DNA of 64,000 bases, taken from NCBI GenBank assembly GCA_002270565.1, contig NQMI01000055.1, positions 203,957 to 267,956 of the forward strand, given 5' to 3'. The stretch's first letter is position 1. Each line of letters starts with the position of its first letter. The stretch comes from Stenocarpella maydis (taxonomy: Eukaryota > Ascomycota > Sordariomycetes > Diaporthales > Diaporthaceae). Below are positions 22,525-33,434 of the stretch, one piece after another. The notes under the pieces are model-generated. The model ran no database searches. It had not been told where the DNA came from and worked only from the letters and a program-made list of their open reading frames with translations. The position numbers and the translations under genes were made by a program.

Positions 22525-23275
22525 GGTGGTTTGGAAAGAAGTTGAGAGGTTGCAAGGCGAGCAGGTTGAGCACCAGAGAGAGGAAGGGAACTGGGGAAAC
22601 CGTCTTGAGATGGGATGGAAGTTCGACCCAAGCCTCAGGGGAAAGGGTTGAGCAGCCAAGAAGCACCGAAGTGACTTTTTTGGGCAACTAAAGTCACTTG
22701 CCAGAGGCGACGGTAAGCTTCCCCACGCAGTAGCTGCCAGCTAGGTTGACAGAAATGCTGGTCAAAGACGACCTGGTTATAATTCACTGGCGTACCACTT
22801 GGCGTGGTTTTGATAAGACTTCCAAAGAAACACGTCCCAACTCACCTGAGCCAACTTGTCAACAAAACACAGCGGTTCAGGTCTCGCGAACCCACACTTT
22901 CTTCCCTCCCGCTCAACTCATCGCCTGTCCAGCACTCTGCGTACTGCAGACATAACCAAGGAATCTCCATTGCTCAAGTATGTGTTGGTAACTCTCGTCG
23001 CTTCCTGCACAATCCTCAACCATTCCAACCATTCCAGTGGGGTCTCCTACATGAGGATTCCCTTCCGCGCGACAGCCTCCCCCGTGCCGGTTTTCCTTGC
23101 CTCAGTTTTCCCCGCCTCGGTCTCTCTGTCCAAGCGTCGAGCTCTAATAGGCCACTATCGCGGGTTGGTCTCCAGTGGAGTCAGTCAGTCTCCCGAGAGA
23201 TATCCTCCACAACGAACCCTTCCTCCGCACATCGGCCTTGAACTCCATCAGTCATAGGGCTGGGATCTATGGACT
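22525..23275. other. Divergent intergenic region
   Basis: Shared upstream region of the Hsp70-like gene (minus) and the gene at 23369 (plus). Pyrimidine-rich CTTCC/CCTC tracts occur near 22890-23130. No additional gene is supported. Confidence 0.45.
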
Positions 23276-23368
23276 ATGTCCCGGAGGGATACGGACTCAT
23301 TTCCTCCGCCATTATGCAAAGTGAAACACCATCTAACTTACCAAAATGCCAGTGTCGTCCCGGCAATC

Positions 23369-24335
23369 ATGAACACGAGCAAGCGACAGGGCGACGAGGA
23401 ATCCCCCGACGGCGGCAACCGGGCCAAGAGGCTGAAGGTGAAGAAGAACGGCGAGCCAGCCCCCGACTTACTTCATTCCAGCGCGAGTATGCTCCAGGGC
23501 CCTGACGACTCCTCCATCCTCGCTTTGTTCAACTCACTTTCCTACGCCATGAGGGCCTTCGTGAGCCAGTACTTCCAGGGCTGGCCCTATGCTAAACCCC
23601 GAAAGAAAGACCACATGGCCTTCTTCGCCAGCCTGGCTGGAAGTGACTGCGTGGCTTACCTGAAGTCAAAGGACCCAGTTGCTAAAGAGGCAATCATTCT
23701 GGCTGCCATCTGGAACAAGCTGATCGGACACTTACTGAGTGCACCGACCAGAGCTTTCATCGACACGATGCCAGAGAACAAAATTAGGAAGGAGGTTTCA
23801 AGTGAGATAAAAGAATTTAATGTGACTTCAAAAGCTATTCGCTAATTCTTGTGCAGGCGAGGACTTTTGTGCTTGGCGTGCCTATACCGCCGACCTTCTT
23901 ACGAACAACTACAAGGGCCAAGTCTCGTGGAGCCCAGGCGGAAGCGGGCGGCAGGGCTTTCTCGACGAGATGGTACCGCTCCTTTTTGACCACTCGGTTG
24001 TCCAGGATGAAGCGAAACTGCAGAGCGGACTCGACGACATCGCCGATCACGCGTTCCAACTCGCGTGCGCCATGAGCCGTAGTCGAGCGAGATGGGTTTG
24101 CGCAATGAGGGACCCTGATGCCGGACGGCGTCACGGCGTCAAAATCAAGGCAGACCACATGGATGATATCGAGCTCTGGGATGAGGACGAGGGACACGCA
24201 AAGGGCACAAATGTTGACCTGTTCAGGACTCCAATGCTGCTCAAGTATGGAAACAGCAACGGTCTGAAGTACGACCAGTGCATCGTGTTCAAGAAGGCAG
24301 AGGTGGTCGTGAAGCCCAAGAAGCCTACCCAGTAG
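23369..24335 (+). CDS. Hypothetical protein with basic N-terminal motif, two exons
   Basis: Exons 23369-23801 and 23857-24335 total 912 nt, 303 aa. The intron (55 bp) has a GTGAGA donor, GCTAATT branch-like site and GCAG acceptor, and joins RKEVS|SEDFCAWRAYTADLL. The N-terminus is Lys/Arg-rich (NRAKRLKVKKN, a possible nuclear-localisation signal), followed by mainly helical sequence (LALFNSLSYAMRAFVSQYF, ILAAIWNKLIGHLL). The second exon has HAFQLACAMSRSRARWVC and ends VVKPKKPTQ. Similar fungal hypothetical proteins exist in my recollection, but I know no function. An in-frame ATG at 23276 would add 31 residues. Coding potential is good. Confidence 0.7.
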
Positions 24336-24755
24336 GCAACAGGATGTGCAAGGAGCAATGGGAGGAATCCATGAGGGAAAAGGACAGCACAGGAGGGATG
24401 CTTGGAGGGAGCTCAAGTTCTCCTCTACATGCATGACTGGCTGCCCAGACCCGCTGGGCAGTACCTGAGAGTGGATCTGCTGCAGCAGAAAGGCAATTGT
24501 GGGCAATTGTGGTTCCTGCGCAAGGAATGGATAATATGCGTGGGCTATCAAATGTGCCCATTCGTCTCAGGGCTGCCATCACATCACACGTGATACATCG
24601 CAACTCCACCATCTGAGATCCATCCCCAACAGGCAGGCCACGTACCACAGTGGGTTCTGTCTGAAGTCGTTCCGAACTGTGATACAGGGCTTATTATTCC
24701 AAAGGACGAAGGCCTGTACTGCACTGAGACTGGACGCATACCTCCTCGGGCACCC
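24336..24755. other. Intergenic region between convergent genes
   Basis: 3' flanks only; no gene seen. Confidence 0.5.
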
Positions 24756-26539
24756 TCACGCAGCGATGCTGTTCTCAACGCCAGTCGCGGCGCCGCCCCT
24801 CCTCGGTGTAGCTCCTCCCACCACCGGGATGTCCTCGGCGTCCTGGTCGGCAGGGTCCCATCCCTCTCGCTCATCCTTGGGCACCCTCACGAAGACGAAG
24901 TTGAGGGCCAGCCCGGCCACCGCCAGAGCCACCCCGAAGTACAGCGCTGCTCGGTACCCGTACACCTCGTCACGGGTCTGCCTCAGCAGCTGTGTCTCGA
25001 TCGTGCCGGCGAAGCCGAGCCCCAGGCTGTTCCCATACAGGTTCAGCGTGCCGATGAGGCTGCCCGCCACGCCCTGCTGCCTCCTGCCGACGCTGTTGCT
25101 CGCAATGACCTGCGCGGCGACGTACACCAGGTCGGGGCACATGCTGCCGACCGCGATGGCCGGGAACGTCTGCGCCCAGTAGGCCTGGCGGACCGGCATG
25201 GTCGCCAGCAGCAGGTTGGAGGCCAGCACGCAGGCCACGCCCAGCGCGATGATGTACTGCGCCGCGAGCCGGGGGATCAGCCACGCCGCGGCGAAGACGG
25301 CGGCGACGGAGCCCGGCACGAACGGGGTCCACGCCGCGGCGAGCTGCATCACGCTCAGGCCGCGGAGGGCCTGCTCCCACGCGATCATGTACCACAGCGA
25401 GATGCCAAAGGACATGTAGCTGAGCAGCACCACGAGGAGCAGGGCGGCGAAGGTCGGGGCCCTGAAGATGCTCACCGGCATGATGGGCTCGCGGGCGACG
25501 TGCCTCTCCCACGCGAGGAACCCGGCGAACAGGGCCACGGCCAGCACCAGCAGCGTCACCTCGTACGGCGTCGACCACCCTGCGGACGGGGCCTGGTTCC
25601 ACACGAAGTTGAAGAGGATCAGGCTGGTGAGCCCGAGCCCGGCCCCCGCGTAGTCGATCGTGCCCCCCGCGTCGACGGGGACCTCGCGCGGCAGCTCGAG
25701 GAAGAGCAGCCCGAACAGCACGGCGGTGAGCCCGGCCAGGAGGACAAACATCATGTGCCACGCCTCCGCCTGCATGAACAGGCCCGCGACGAGGCCGCCG
25801 AGCCAGCCGCCGACCGGGGCGGCGGCCGCGAAGAAGCCCATGGTCAGGTTCCGCGCGCGGCCCGGCGGCACGACCATGGTGATCATGGCGACGGCGTTGG
25901 GCATGATGAGGCCGCCGCCGATGCCCGTGAGGGCGCGGACGGCGACGAAGGTCTCGTACGTCGTGGTGAAGGCGTTGGCGAGGGAGAAGGCGGAGATGAT
26001 GGCGCCGCCCGCGAGGAGGATGTTCTTGTGGCCGTACACGGCGCCCAGGCGGCCGCTGACCAGGACGAAGGTGCCCTGGGTCAGGCTGGGGCAATGCTGT
26101 TCAGCTATCCGTCTGGAGAAACTGCTTGGTGATAATTATCGGGTCCGCTCTTACGAATATGCAGCAGGCATCCAGTTCGCCTCCCCCGGGCCGACGTCGC
26201 GGCCCAGCTTCTTGCTGATTGCAAGCCCGCCGGCCAGTGTTACAAAGTTTGCGGCATACTTGCAGAAGAGATATCAACACGCATCCCCGTCTTGAGTCTG
26301 CATGGAGGGCCTACCTGTGTGAGACTGGCCAAGATTACAAGCGTGGTGATCAAGACCCTCCTGGACTTGTTCAGTGTGCTTGTGGGCTCGGCATCAAAGA
26401 CTCGAGGCGTCGGCATACGGCTGGAAGGTATCGGGGCCAGAACATGGGGTAGGACAACAGATCGCGGCCTTGAGATGGATTCCGGTCTGTGGAGATCAGC
26501 CAGCTCGGTCGTGTCCACCTGAGTAGTCGTCGTCGCCAT
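24756..26539 (-). CDS. MFS multidrug-type transporter, three exons
   Basis: Exons 26315-26539, 26155-26258 and 24756-26085 total 1659 nt, 552 aa. Intron 1 (56 bp) is GTAGGC...AAG; intron 2 (69 bp) is GTAAGA...CCAG. The spliced protein runs LASLTQ|YAANFVTLAGGLAIS and AAYS|LTQGTFVLVSGRLG. Landmarks are VSGRLGAVYGHKN (MFS motif A in loop 2-3), TGIGGGLIMPNAVAMI and FFAAAAPVGGWLGG, plus 12-14 hydrophobic segments. It matches the DHA2-like/aminotriazole-resistance group of drug:H+ antiporters. Residues 1-65 are a hydrophilic cytosolic tail. A TATAAAG at 26641-26647 favours the ATG at 26539 over the in-frame ATG at 26623. The substrate is unknown. Confidence 0.88.
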
Positions 26540-26640
26540 TGCGCCTCTCGTGGACAACAGTCGCTCGCCCGTGTTGGATGTGGATTCAAGGTTGGATCTT
26601 TTTGACGGGGGCAGGGCGTCCACTGATCATCCTGAGGGTT

Positions 26641-26647
26641 CTTTATA
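26641..26647 (-). promoter_or_regulatory. TATA box of the MFS gene at 24756-26539
   Basis: TATAAAG on the minus strand, about 100 bp upstream of the ATG at 26539. Confidence 0.45.
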
Positions 26648-26954
26648 CCCGGAAATAATTAATAATGCAATCAAATCCGGCAGACCTAAGGAGAAGCACA
26701 CGTATGAGATCAAACCGGAGTACAGTCCCCGCACCATGGCCAGCCAAGCCACGGTTGAACCGGAGCACACTCACCCTCACCAAAATGGAGGTGCAATGAC
26801 TCTCTAGTCCGTAACAAGGGCGTATCCTACAAGTGACGGGAATATCATCAAGTGCGTCTCTTGATATTGGTTCTCACGTAGCAAGAACAAGTAGACTCTA
26901 ATCAGCAGGTGAAATCCCCCGTGGGGCCTACTGAGACTCCAGACTACCCAGAAT

Positions 26955-27125
26955 ATGGCGGCAGCGAAGCGTCGTCAGCAGCCCCCGTTCCGGGCCTCGG
27001 ACGAATACTCGGACGCGGGATCCGGCTCCGATTTGGACTACTACCCGGTGGAGTCCTCCGAGGGTGAGGATGATGTCGGCTCTGAAGAGGCGGAGATGCT
27101 GGCTGGGGTTGAGACATGTATGTGA
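26955..27125 (+). CDS. Short acidic ORF, possibly a first exon or gene fragment
   Basis: A 56-aa frame starting MAAAKRRQQPPFRASDEYSD and continuing with an acidic Ser/Glu/Asp stretch to MLAGVETCM. GC-rich codon use contrasts with its AT-richer surroundings and looks coding. The stop overlaps a GTATGT donor-like sequence (27118-27123), so this could be exon 1 of a spliced gene whose remainder I cannot find, or a fragment left by rearrangement. No family is recognised. Confidence 0.35.
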   Translation: MAAAKRRQQPPFRASDEYSDAGSGSDLDYYPVESSEGEDDVGSEEAEMLAGVETCM

Positions 27126-27698
27126 GTTATAGGGGGTTGTGAGATAAGCGTCCTTGTGGCAAACCAGTTGGTCAGATGCCCCAGTGGAATTAACTGTCAC
27201 AGCTGTTCAGAGCTCCATGTAAAGTGTGATGGCATGGCGGATAGAACGGCCACCCCAAGGGGCTGAAGACGCTGGTTTACTTTCCACCTACAGGAATAGG
27301 TTTCAAAAGGCAAACTGCATGTCTAACGGGTTATGATTAATAAATTTGTTGGATTCCAAACTTTATTCAGCCATTGGAATACACGTACTCTAATCATCAC
27401 CTGCCTTGAATTGCAACCGAAACCTGTCCTCAGAACGCGCACGTATAATTACCACTTGACAGAATATATTTGATTTATCACAGCTGGAGAGGGCCAGCCC
27501 AAAAACCCCTTGCTTCAATCGCACCTCCCGGAATAATATCATACATAACGTACTCATTTGTCTTGTCCCCCCCACCCCCCCAGGGGGCCACAGCTGGCCG
27601 GATCCAGCTCGGGCTCCCAGCATTAGCCTAGATAATCGACTGATCATGTCCGCATAACATCTCAAAACAGCCCAAAACATGCAGCCGGCGTGCACTTA
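27126..27698. other. Intergenic region
   Basis: 3' flank of the leftward MFS gene ending at 27699. It contains a C-rich run near 27570 (CCCCCCCACCCCCCC). No gene was seen. Confidence 0.45.
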
Positions 27699-29495
27699 TC
27701 AGCACCTCTCTGTAGGCCTGAGGGGTACCTGCGAGCTCTGCTCGGACAAGACGTGACCACCCGCCCTCTTTACCGGGCCCATCTGGATCTTGTGGTCGGA
27801 CCGCACCTTCTCGCCGAGATGGTGCCTCCGGATCAAGAAGCTGGCCAGCATCCCCGCGCCCATGACTGCCGCCACCTCGATGAAGACGTGCGTCATGGCC
27901 AGCTCGAAGGCGCCTATCGTCCGCTCCCTCTCCAGCCCCTCCATATCTCGGAGGCTGTCGATGAGCTGAGAGATGCTCGGCTCGGCCGTGGACCCGGTGT
28001 TGAGCCTCTGCAGCTCGTCGAAGCAGACCAGCCCGCTGATGCTGATGCCCATGCTGAGGCCTATTGTCCGGATGAGAGAGTAGGCAGCGGCCGACATGGC
28101 GATGTCCGAGTTGTCAGACGTTTCTTCGAACGAGGCGTGGATTGGGATGAGAAGGGAGTTGAAGTTCGGCGCGACGCCGATGCCGGCTATGAGCAACAGG
28201 ATCACGGTGACGGCTGTTGACGTCGACCTGTTGAGGTGGACTAGCATCCCACAGCCCATTGTTGCGACGAGGAAAGAACCGCAGATCAGTGTTTGGTATC
28301 TCTTTGTGAACGTGATGAGGTACCCTGCCCCTGTGCTCGCGATACCAAACATCAAGACAAGAGGCAGCATGCTGATGCCGCTTTCGGATGCGCTCTGGCC
28401 CCTGACGGCCTGGAAGTAGATCGGAAGGTAGTAGTTGAGACCCATGTATCCGATGGCATGGAAGAATGCCGCGAGGTATGCCCCGATCCTGGTGGGGTGG
28501 GTGAAGAATCGCAACGGTATGACCGGCTTTGTGGCTTTGGTCTCGGCATACACGAAGAATCCTACGGATAGGACTGCCGTAATCAATGAGATCAAAACCT
28601 GTGGTGAGCTCCATGAGGTGCCGAGGGAGGTCCATTCGAAGGCGAGTAAGGTCAGAGCTGTTGCTGCGCCGATGGAGACGATCCCGGCTAGGTCGAGGGT
28701 CTTGATGGCCACAAGGAAGCTCTTTGATGGTCGCGATATGTTGAGGAACAAGATGGTGATAATAAGACAGGCGAGGCATATAGGAAGATTGATGAGAAAA
28801 CACTGACCAAAAAAAAAAAACATCAGCATGCTCCGAGGCCGTAATTCCGCACAGGGTATGAGAGCACTCACCCATCTCCAGCTGATGTGATCGGCAAGCA
28901 CACCAGACACAACTGGTCCAAGAGCTGATGCAAAAGCCCAGGTGGCCCCAATGAGCCCCTGGTACTTTCCGCGCTTCCTCGTCCCAACCAGGTCCCCAAT
29001 GAGGATGATGACCAGCGCCGTGATGCCACCGGCGCCCGCCCCCTGCACCATCCTCGAGGCGATGAGCATCGTGACGCTCTGAGACGCCCCGCAGAGCCCG
29101 CTCCCGGCCGTGAAGATCGATATAGCCGTCGTGAACGCCCACTTCCTCCCAAACACCTCGGACGCCTGGCCAAACAGCGGCATCACCACCGCCTGCGTCA
29201 GCGCGTACCCGGACCCGATCCACGTGTAGCCCGAGTTGGACGACGCCCCGCCGAGGCTGTTCATGATCTTTGGCAGGGCGGTCGAGACGATGGTCTGGTC
29301 CAGTGCCGGGAGGAAGAGGGTCAGGAACATGCTTCCGACCAGGACTACGTGGCGGGCCTTGGAGAGGCCGTGGCGAGATGTGTCGTCCTCCTTTGGGGGC
29401 TCCGTGGCCGTGAGAGTGCCGCTCGTGCTTTCCGAGTCCGTTTGATATGTCGTATCGCCATGCGCCGCTCGCGGTGGGCGGCGAGGCTCGTCCAT
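27699..29495 (-). CDS. MFS multidrug transporter, DHA2 type (14 TMS), two exons
   Basis: Exons 28872-29495 and 27699-28802 total 1728 nt, 575 aa. The 69-bp intron has a GTGAGT donor and GGTCAG acceptor and joins ISWRW|CFLINLPI, a junction characteristic of DHA2 transporters. Landmarks: FLPALDQTIVSTALPKI in TM1, LFGQASEVFGRKW (motif A), GAGAGGITALVIILIGDLV, and GATWAFASALGPVVSGVLAD (motif C). These proteins export toxic compounds or secondary metabolites across the plasma membrane by H+ antiport. The intron is a multiple of three and stop-free, so unspliced RNA would stay open. The frame extends upstream to an ATG at 29762 (89 more residues), which looks like leader rather than protein; ATG 29495 (MDEPRRPPRAAHG) is preferred. 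Confidence 0.92.
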   Translation of the reverse strand: MDEPRRPPRAAHGDTTYQTDSESTSGTLTATEPPKEDDTSRHGLSKARHVVLVGSMFLTLFLPALDQTIVSTALPKIMNSLGGASSNSGYTWIGSGYALTQAVVMPLFGQASEVFGRKWAFTTAISIFTAGSGLCGASQSVTMLIASRMVQGAGAGGITALVIILIGDLVGTRKRGKYQGLIGATWAFASALGPVVSGVLADHISWRWVSALIPCAELRPRSMLMFFFFGQCFLINLPICLACLIITILFLNISRPSKSFLVAIKTLDLAGIVSIGAATALTLLAFEWTSLGTSWSSPQVLISLITAVLSVGFFVYAETKATKPVIPLRFFTHPTRIGAYLAAFFHAIGYMGLNYYLPIYFQAVRGQSASESGISMLPLVLMFGIASTGAGYLITFTKRYQTLICGSFLVATMGCGMLVHLNRSTSTAVTVILLLIAGIGVAPNFNSLLIPIHASFEETSDNSDIAMSAAAYSLIRTIGLSMGISISGLVCFDELQRLNTGSTAEPSISQLIDSLRDMEGLERERTIGAFELAMTHVFIEVAAVMGAGMLASFLIRRHHLGEKVRSDHKIQMGPVKRAGGHVLSEQSSQVPLRPTERC

Positions 29496-31798
29496 CGCTG
29501 CTTGATGCTTGGAATAGGGCTGCTGGTGGGAATTATCTGGGAGAGGCCAGAAAGGAAGCCCCTGGGTGGCGGTCCCGCGGTGATACCCCTTGGTGATAGG
29601 CTCTGGTGTTTCGTTGATCACCACAAGGTCGCCAGGTGAAGTGACGTCCAGGCTGACTGGGGGGTGGCATGTTGTTTCTATGCCTTTGTTTGCCAGGGGG
29701 ACCAAAGGGAGAGAGTCACCGACCAACGTGTGGAAGGGGCTACCGCCAACGCTAGCCGCCACGAAGCTTGATCAAGATGCTTTTGTACTGCCGGCTGTGG
29801 AGACCCTGTCTCATACTTCTCATGCATTCCACACTCGGGCACATTCCCTTCTCGCATCTCTGAGGTTCCCCCAAAGAGGGCACTGTACCCGAGACTGGCT
29901 GGCAGAGCAAACCCACGGCCAAACAAAACCGCGCCTGGTGGTTTTCCGGTGAATGTTGATCCACAAACGTAATCAAGATCAGACGGTCTACTCCGTACTC
30001 CGTCAGATATGACAGCGCAACACAGCCGAAGTACATTCACCCAGTGTCTAGGGCAAGAATAATCCGGATCAGGGTCAGTGATACGCACGGTTCGGCCCCG
30101 TGCACGAGCAAGAGACAGGCAGGGTGGCGCCGATCCCCTCCTGGGTAAATGGTTTGGCAGCAGCCTTTTTTTTTTTTTGGGGGGGGGGGGTAGTATTCTT
30201 TGGACCATTTGTTCTGGCAGGTAGGGACCGATATTTTTTTTTTTTTTTTATGAGACCGAATTCGCCGTTGGATTGCCCCGCGGCCAGCCGAGACATGGAC
30301 GTGACTGACTGGGAGGTGGCAGGTAAGATTGATATCCACCCGCAAGCCAGTGGAGCCAGGTAAAGGTGGGAACCCGTGGCTAAAATCAACATGACACTGC
30401 TATGTGTGGTCATGGGGACCCCGTTGGCTTCAAAAACAGCTCGACATAAAAAGACGTTGCACAGTATGACAGCCTCGGCTTGCAGGTCGAATCCAGAGCC
30501 CGAGACACATTTTTGGCACCGTGTTACGCTGGATGTGTTCAGGGAGAAGGAGCAGAAAGACAAGAGGGCCAGAAGAGAGGAGGAGCAGGAGGAGAGGGGG
30601 AGTGGCTTGGGGGAACGCCACTGACTCACTTTGTTTTCTTGCCAGTGGTGTGTGAAGCAATACACAACCTGTCTGGACCTTTACAGGGAAGTCGTTCATC
30701 ACCCACAGGGGACGACCAAGTGTCCCCCCTTTATATTTACCCCTGCCGACTAGTACGCGAACATGCAGCCACCCGCATGCTTCTTCATCCCCGTCGTCCA
30801 CTTGGCGCCGGTCACCCCACCCACCGTCAGGTATTCATTGGCCTGCCTTGGCTGGTCTGGATATCCAGGCCCGCTGGCTTGAGGCATATGACAGCGGCTC
30901 CGCGAGGCGGCCGGGCAGCAGGATGGCAGCGCGGTATGCTGCTGTGACAGCCCATTAAACGATGCACCGGGAGCTGCGCTGCAGATCTGGCAAGTCCCAC
31001 GACAGTGTTCTGTCTGATCCTCTGCGCCGCATGTTGCTTTTTCGTTTCTTCGAAAAATCTCTTGTTCCTTTTCTTTCGCCCCGCCCCCCTTCCCCATATC
31101 AACGCCAATACAGCGGGGGGCCCAAAAGTAAACTCACCTTGCCTGATCGAGAATCGTCGTCTCGTTCCCAAGCATGCGAGCGAGCGAGCGAGATCTCGTC
31201 AGTGATAAGCGAGCTGCGGTTTAGGCTCTCGCTTCTTTGTTCCACCCTCCGCTCTACAGCAGTGTGCCTCGTACAACCCACTCGGCCGAGGCCGCCAACA
31301 GGACGGCGGGCCCTGCGTCAAGAACGACCTCGCATTACACCCCATCACCTGATCTGTCTCATGTCACACTTTGGGGCACGGTGAGAGGCGCGGCCAATGC
31401 CGTGTCGTACGATGCAGCCCTCCGAGACACTCGACGCTAGCCCTGCCTCCGGAATCTTCTCTGTTTTTCAAAAATAAGTTCTTCGTTCTTGTGTCTTCTT
31501 CTGTGCCGCATGCATCTCCTGGAGTTACTCATCCACCACGGCATAATCATACAATAAAAACTCTTTTCTTGTCGGCACTATTACTCTTATTTGCCTGTCT
31601 GCTCTGATATTCTCAACGCCGTCATCCCTTTCAAAATGCAGAACAAGTATTCAAGGTAGGAAAGAGTACCACTGAAACAGACGCGAAAAAAAAGACATGT
31701 CTCGCGGGTCGGCAAGGCTTACTTTGCTTTCGACCAGTTGGCACGGCTACATCTGCCAAAAGTCCTAGTCATGGACAAAATAAAACTTGAAACTTGAC
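29496..31798. other. Long gene-free interval with homopolymer tracts
   Basis: No gene supported. Notable runs are T(13) joined to G(11) near 30168-30190 and T(16) near 30234-30249; C- and G-runs occur near 31080-31120. These cause artificial frames. CT-rich sequence at 31440-31610 may be a promoter remnant. Confidence 0.45.
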
Positions 31799-32369
31799 TC
31801 ACTGCGGCCCAAAGTACACATTGTATTCCGTGCCCCATTTGCTGGCAAAGACACCCCCACCTACCCTTACCCATCCCTCCCGTTCGTACAATCTAATAGC
31901 GCCCTCGTCCGTCTCAAACACCACGAGAACGAGCCTCTTGCACTCCGGCTTCGCCCATGTAGTCGCCTCCGCGACAAGCATTGACCCAATATCCCTTGCT
32001 TGGACGGCTGGATTCGCGAAGAAGCGGCTCAGCACTGCCTGATTTTTCCATCGTGCCCCCCCCCCGGGGGCCCCAGGTGAGCTTTTGACGCGGCATTCAG
32101 AGCGCCAACACTTGGCGACATGTCCCATCGCGTGACCAGACATGGAGCGCTGAGCTTCGGGCGTCCTGGTCGGCACGCGCATCGGCCACGGCAGCGATGG
32201 CGTGGAGCACTTCTTCCGGGGGAGGATCCAAACAGGCGTCGAACCAGGACGGGCCGCCTCCTGGGTAGCCTGTCTCTGCATGTACGGCGGGCAAGATATA
32301 GTCAGGTTCCTCGATGTGAGAATGCCCACGTCGGCGCGGCTCAAGTGTCTTTTCACCCGAATAACTCAT
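31799..32369 (-). pseudogene. GNAT-family acetyltransferase with frame break
   Basis: The C-terminal ~80 residues (31799-32040) have the GNAT core: AVLSRFFANPAVQARDIGSM (acetyl-CoA-binding region), LVLVVFETDEGAIRLYEREG and WVRVGGGVF. The upstream part lies in another frame: from an ATG at 32369, DYILPAVHAETGYPGGG and WFDACLDPPPEEVLHAIAAV, ending in TGA at 32097 just after DGTCRQVLAL. One indel between about 32060 and 32110 would join the halves; a run CCCCCCCCCCGGGGG lies at 32057-32071. This is either a decayed gene or a homopolymer assembly error. No good intron bridges the frames. Confidence 0.6.
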
Positions 32370-32399
32370 AGCTTCGTTTCTCTCAGTGTGAGACCTGTA

Positions 32400-33434
32400 G
32401 ATGCTTGGCATCGATTTTAACAATACAATGACAAAGATTGATGTGCACCGGCGCATCAGTTCCGTGGACGGGCAGGCTGCTTGTGCCCCCATGTCCGGAA
32501 GCAAGTCTGTATCTGTCATGATGCAGGGTCAAAATTTCAGGGCCAGGGCGGAAGGCAGAGTAATCTGGCCCAGCGCGCGGTCCCTGGCCTGCGCGGTTAA
32601 TCTCTGCCCAAGACAGCGTGACCGCCGAGGCCGAGGCCGAAGCCGAGAAGGGGCAGGGCAGCGCCTTTGCTGCATGTCTCGCCCGAGCGCCGCCTGCGCC
32701 AGCCTTCCTGCAGGGCGGCGAGCTCTCGTTCGTGTCGATCTGCCGTCACCGCGCTGGCTGCGGTGCTGGGGGGAGGGTCCCTGTGCGAGGCCAAGACGGG
32801 CCGCTGGCGCAGGCTGCCGGATTGTGGATTACGGGCGTGGGTTTTTGTTCGCCTTGGCCTGGAGCGGTGGTCCCTTCTCGCTCCACGAGCACTTTCGGCG
32901 CGACGCCTTCTCCGTGGGTTACCGGTGTGACAGGTGCTCTGGCCCTACTGTAGACGCATGCACGCGTGCAACTGCAGGTATCCGACACAGGTTCGTGGCT
33001 GTCCTGTCACGGAAAGATGGCATGCTGTCGCGGCAGCACGTTCATGGTTGCGTCTTCCTTGGGCCAATTACGAGTATCTGGTTCATGCAGCACTTCATTT
33101 GGCAGTAAAGCTCTATGCGGAATTTACTGATAATTTTGAAAGCAGTTTCACCGCATGCCAGCATGGAATATAGTAGAGCATGCGTGCAGCACGTGGCTGT
33201 TATGCATACCGATGCATTAGTTTCCATCTAGAAGGGCGAGGAAACGACCGGAACGCACAATGTTTCTTTTAAATATGTTCAAACTACTTCAGAACAATCA
33301 GCAACTAGTGGTTAATTTGGCAGCGACAGTGACTTGAGATTCCGAAGTGTTTGGCTCCTAGACCGTAGGCCATGCTGAGCGATGGGAGTAACTTATTCTA
33401 GTTGAATTGTAGTTATGTTGACGACTTCGTGGGT
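32400..33434. other. Intergenic region
   Basis: No gene is supported. A GC-rich patch at 32540-32960 has open frames on all strands, so they are not informative. Confidence 0.4.

Noticed and set aside
24970..26094. 374-aa Arg/Pro-rich minus-strand frame over the MFS gene
   Set aside because: A +1 shadow of the GC-rich MFS exon; composition is not protein-like and it lacks any domain.
28114..29223. 369-aa minus-strand frame overlapping the DHA2 transporter
   Set aside because: Shadow in another frame of the same strand; loses all transporter motifs.
24756..29495. Secondary-metabolite gene cluster around the two MFS transporters
   Set aside because: No polyketide synthase, NRPS, terpene cyclase, P450 or cluster regulator lies nearby; two transporters alone are not a cluster.
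30075..30665. 196-aa minus-strand frame crossing poly-T/poly-G runs
   Set aside because: Open only because homopolymers encode KKKKK and PPPP runs; no domain or codon bias.
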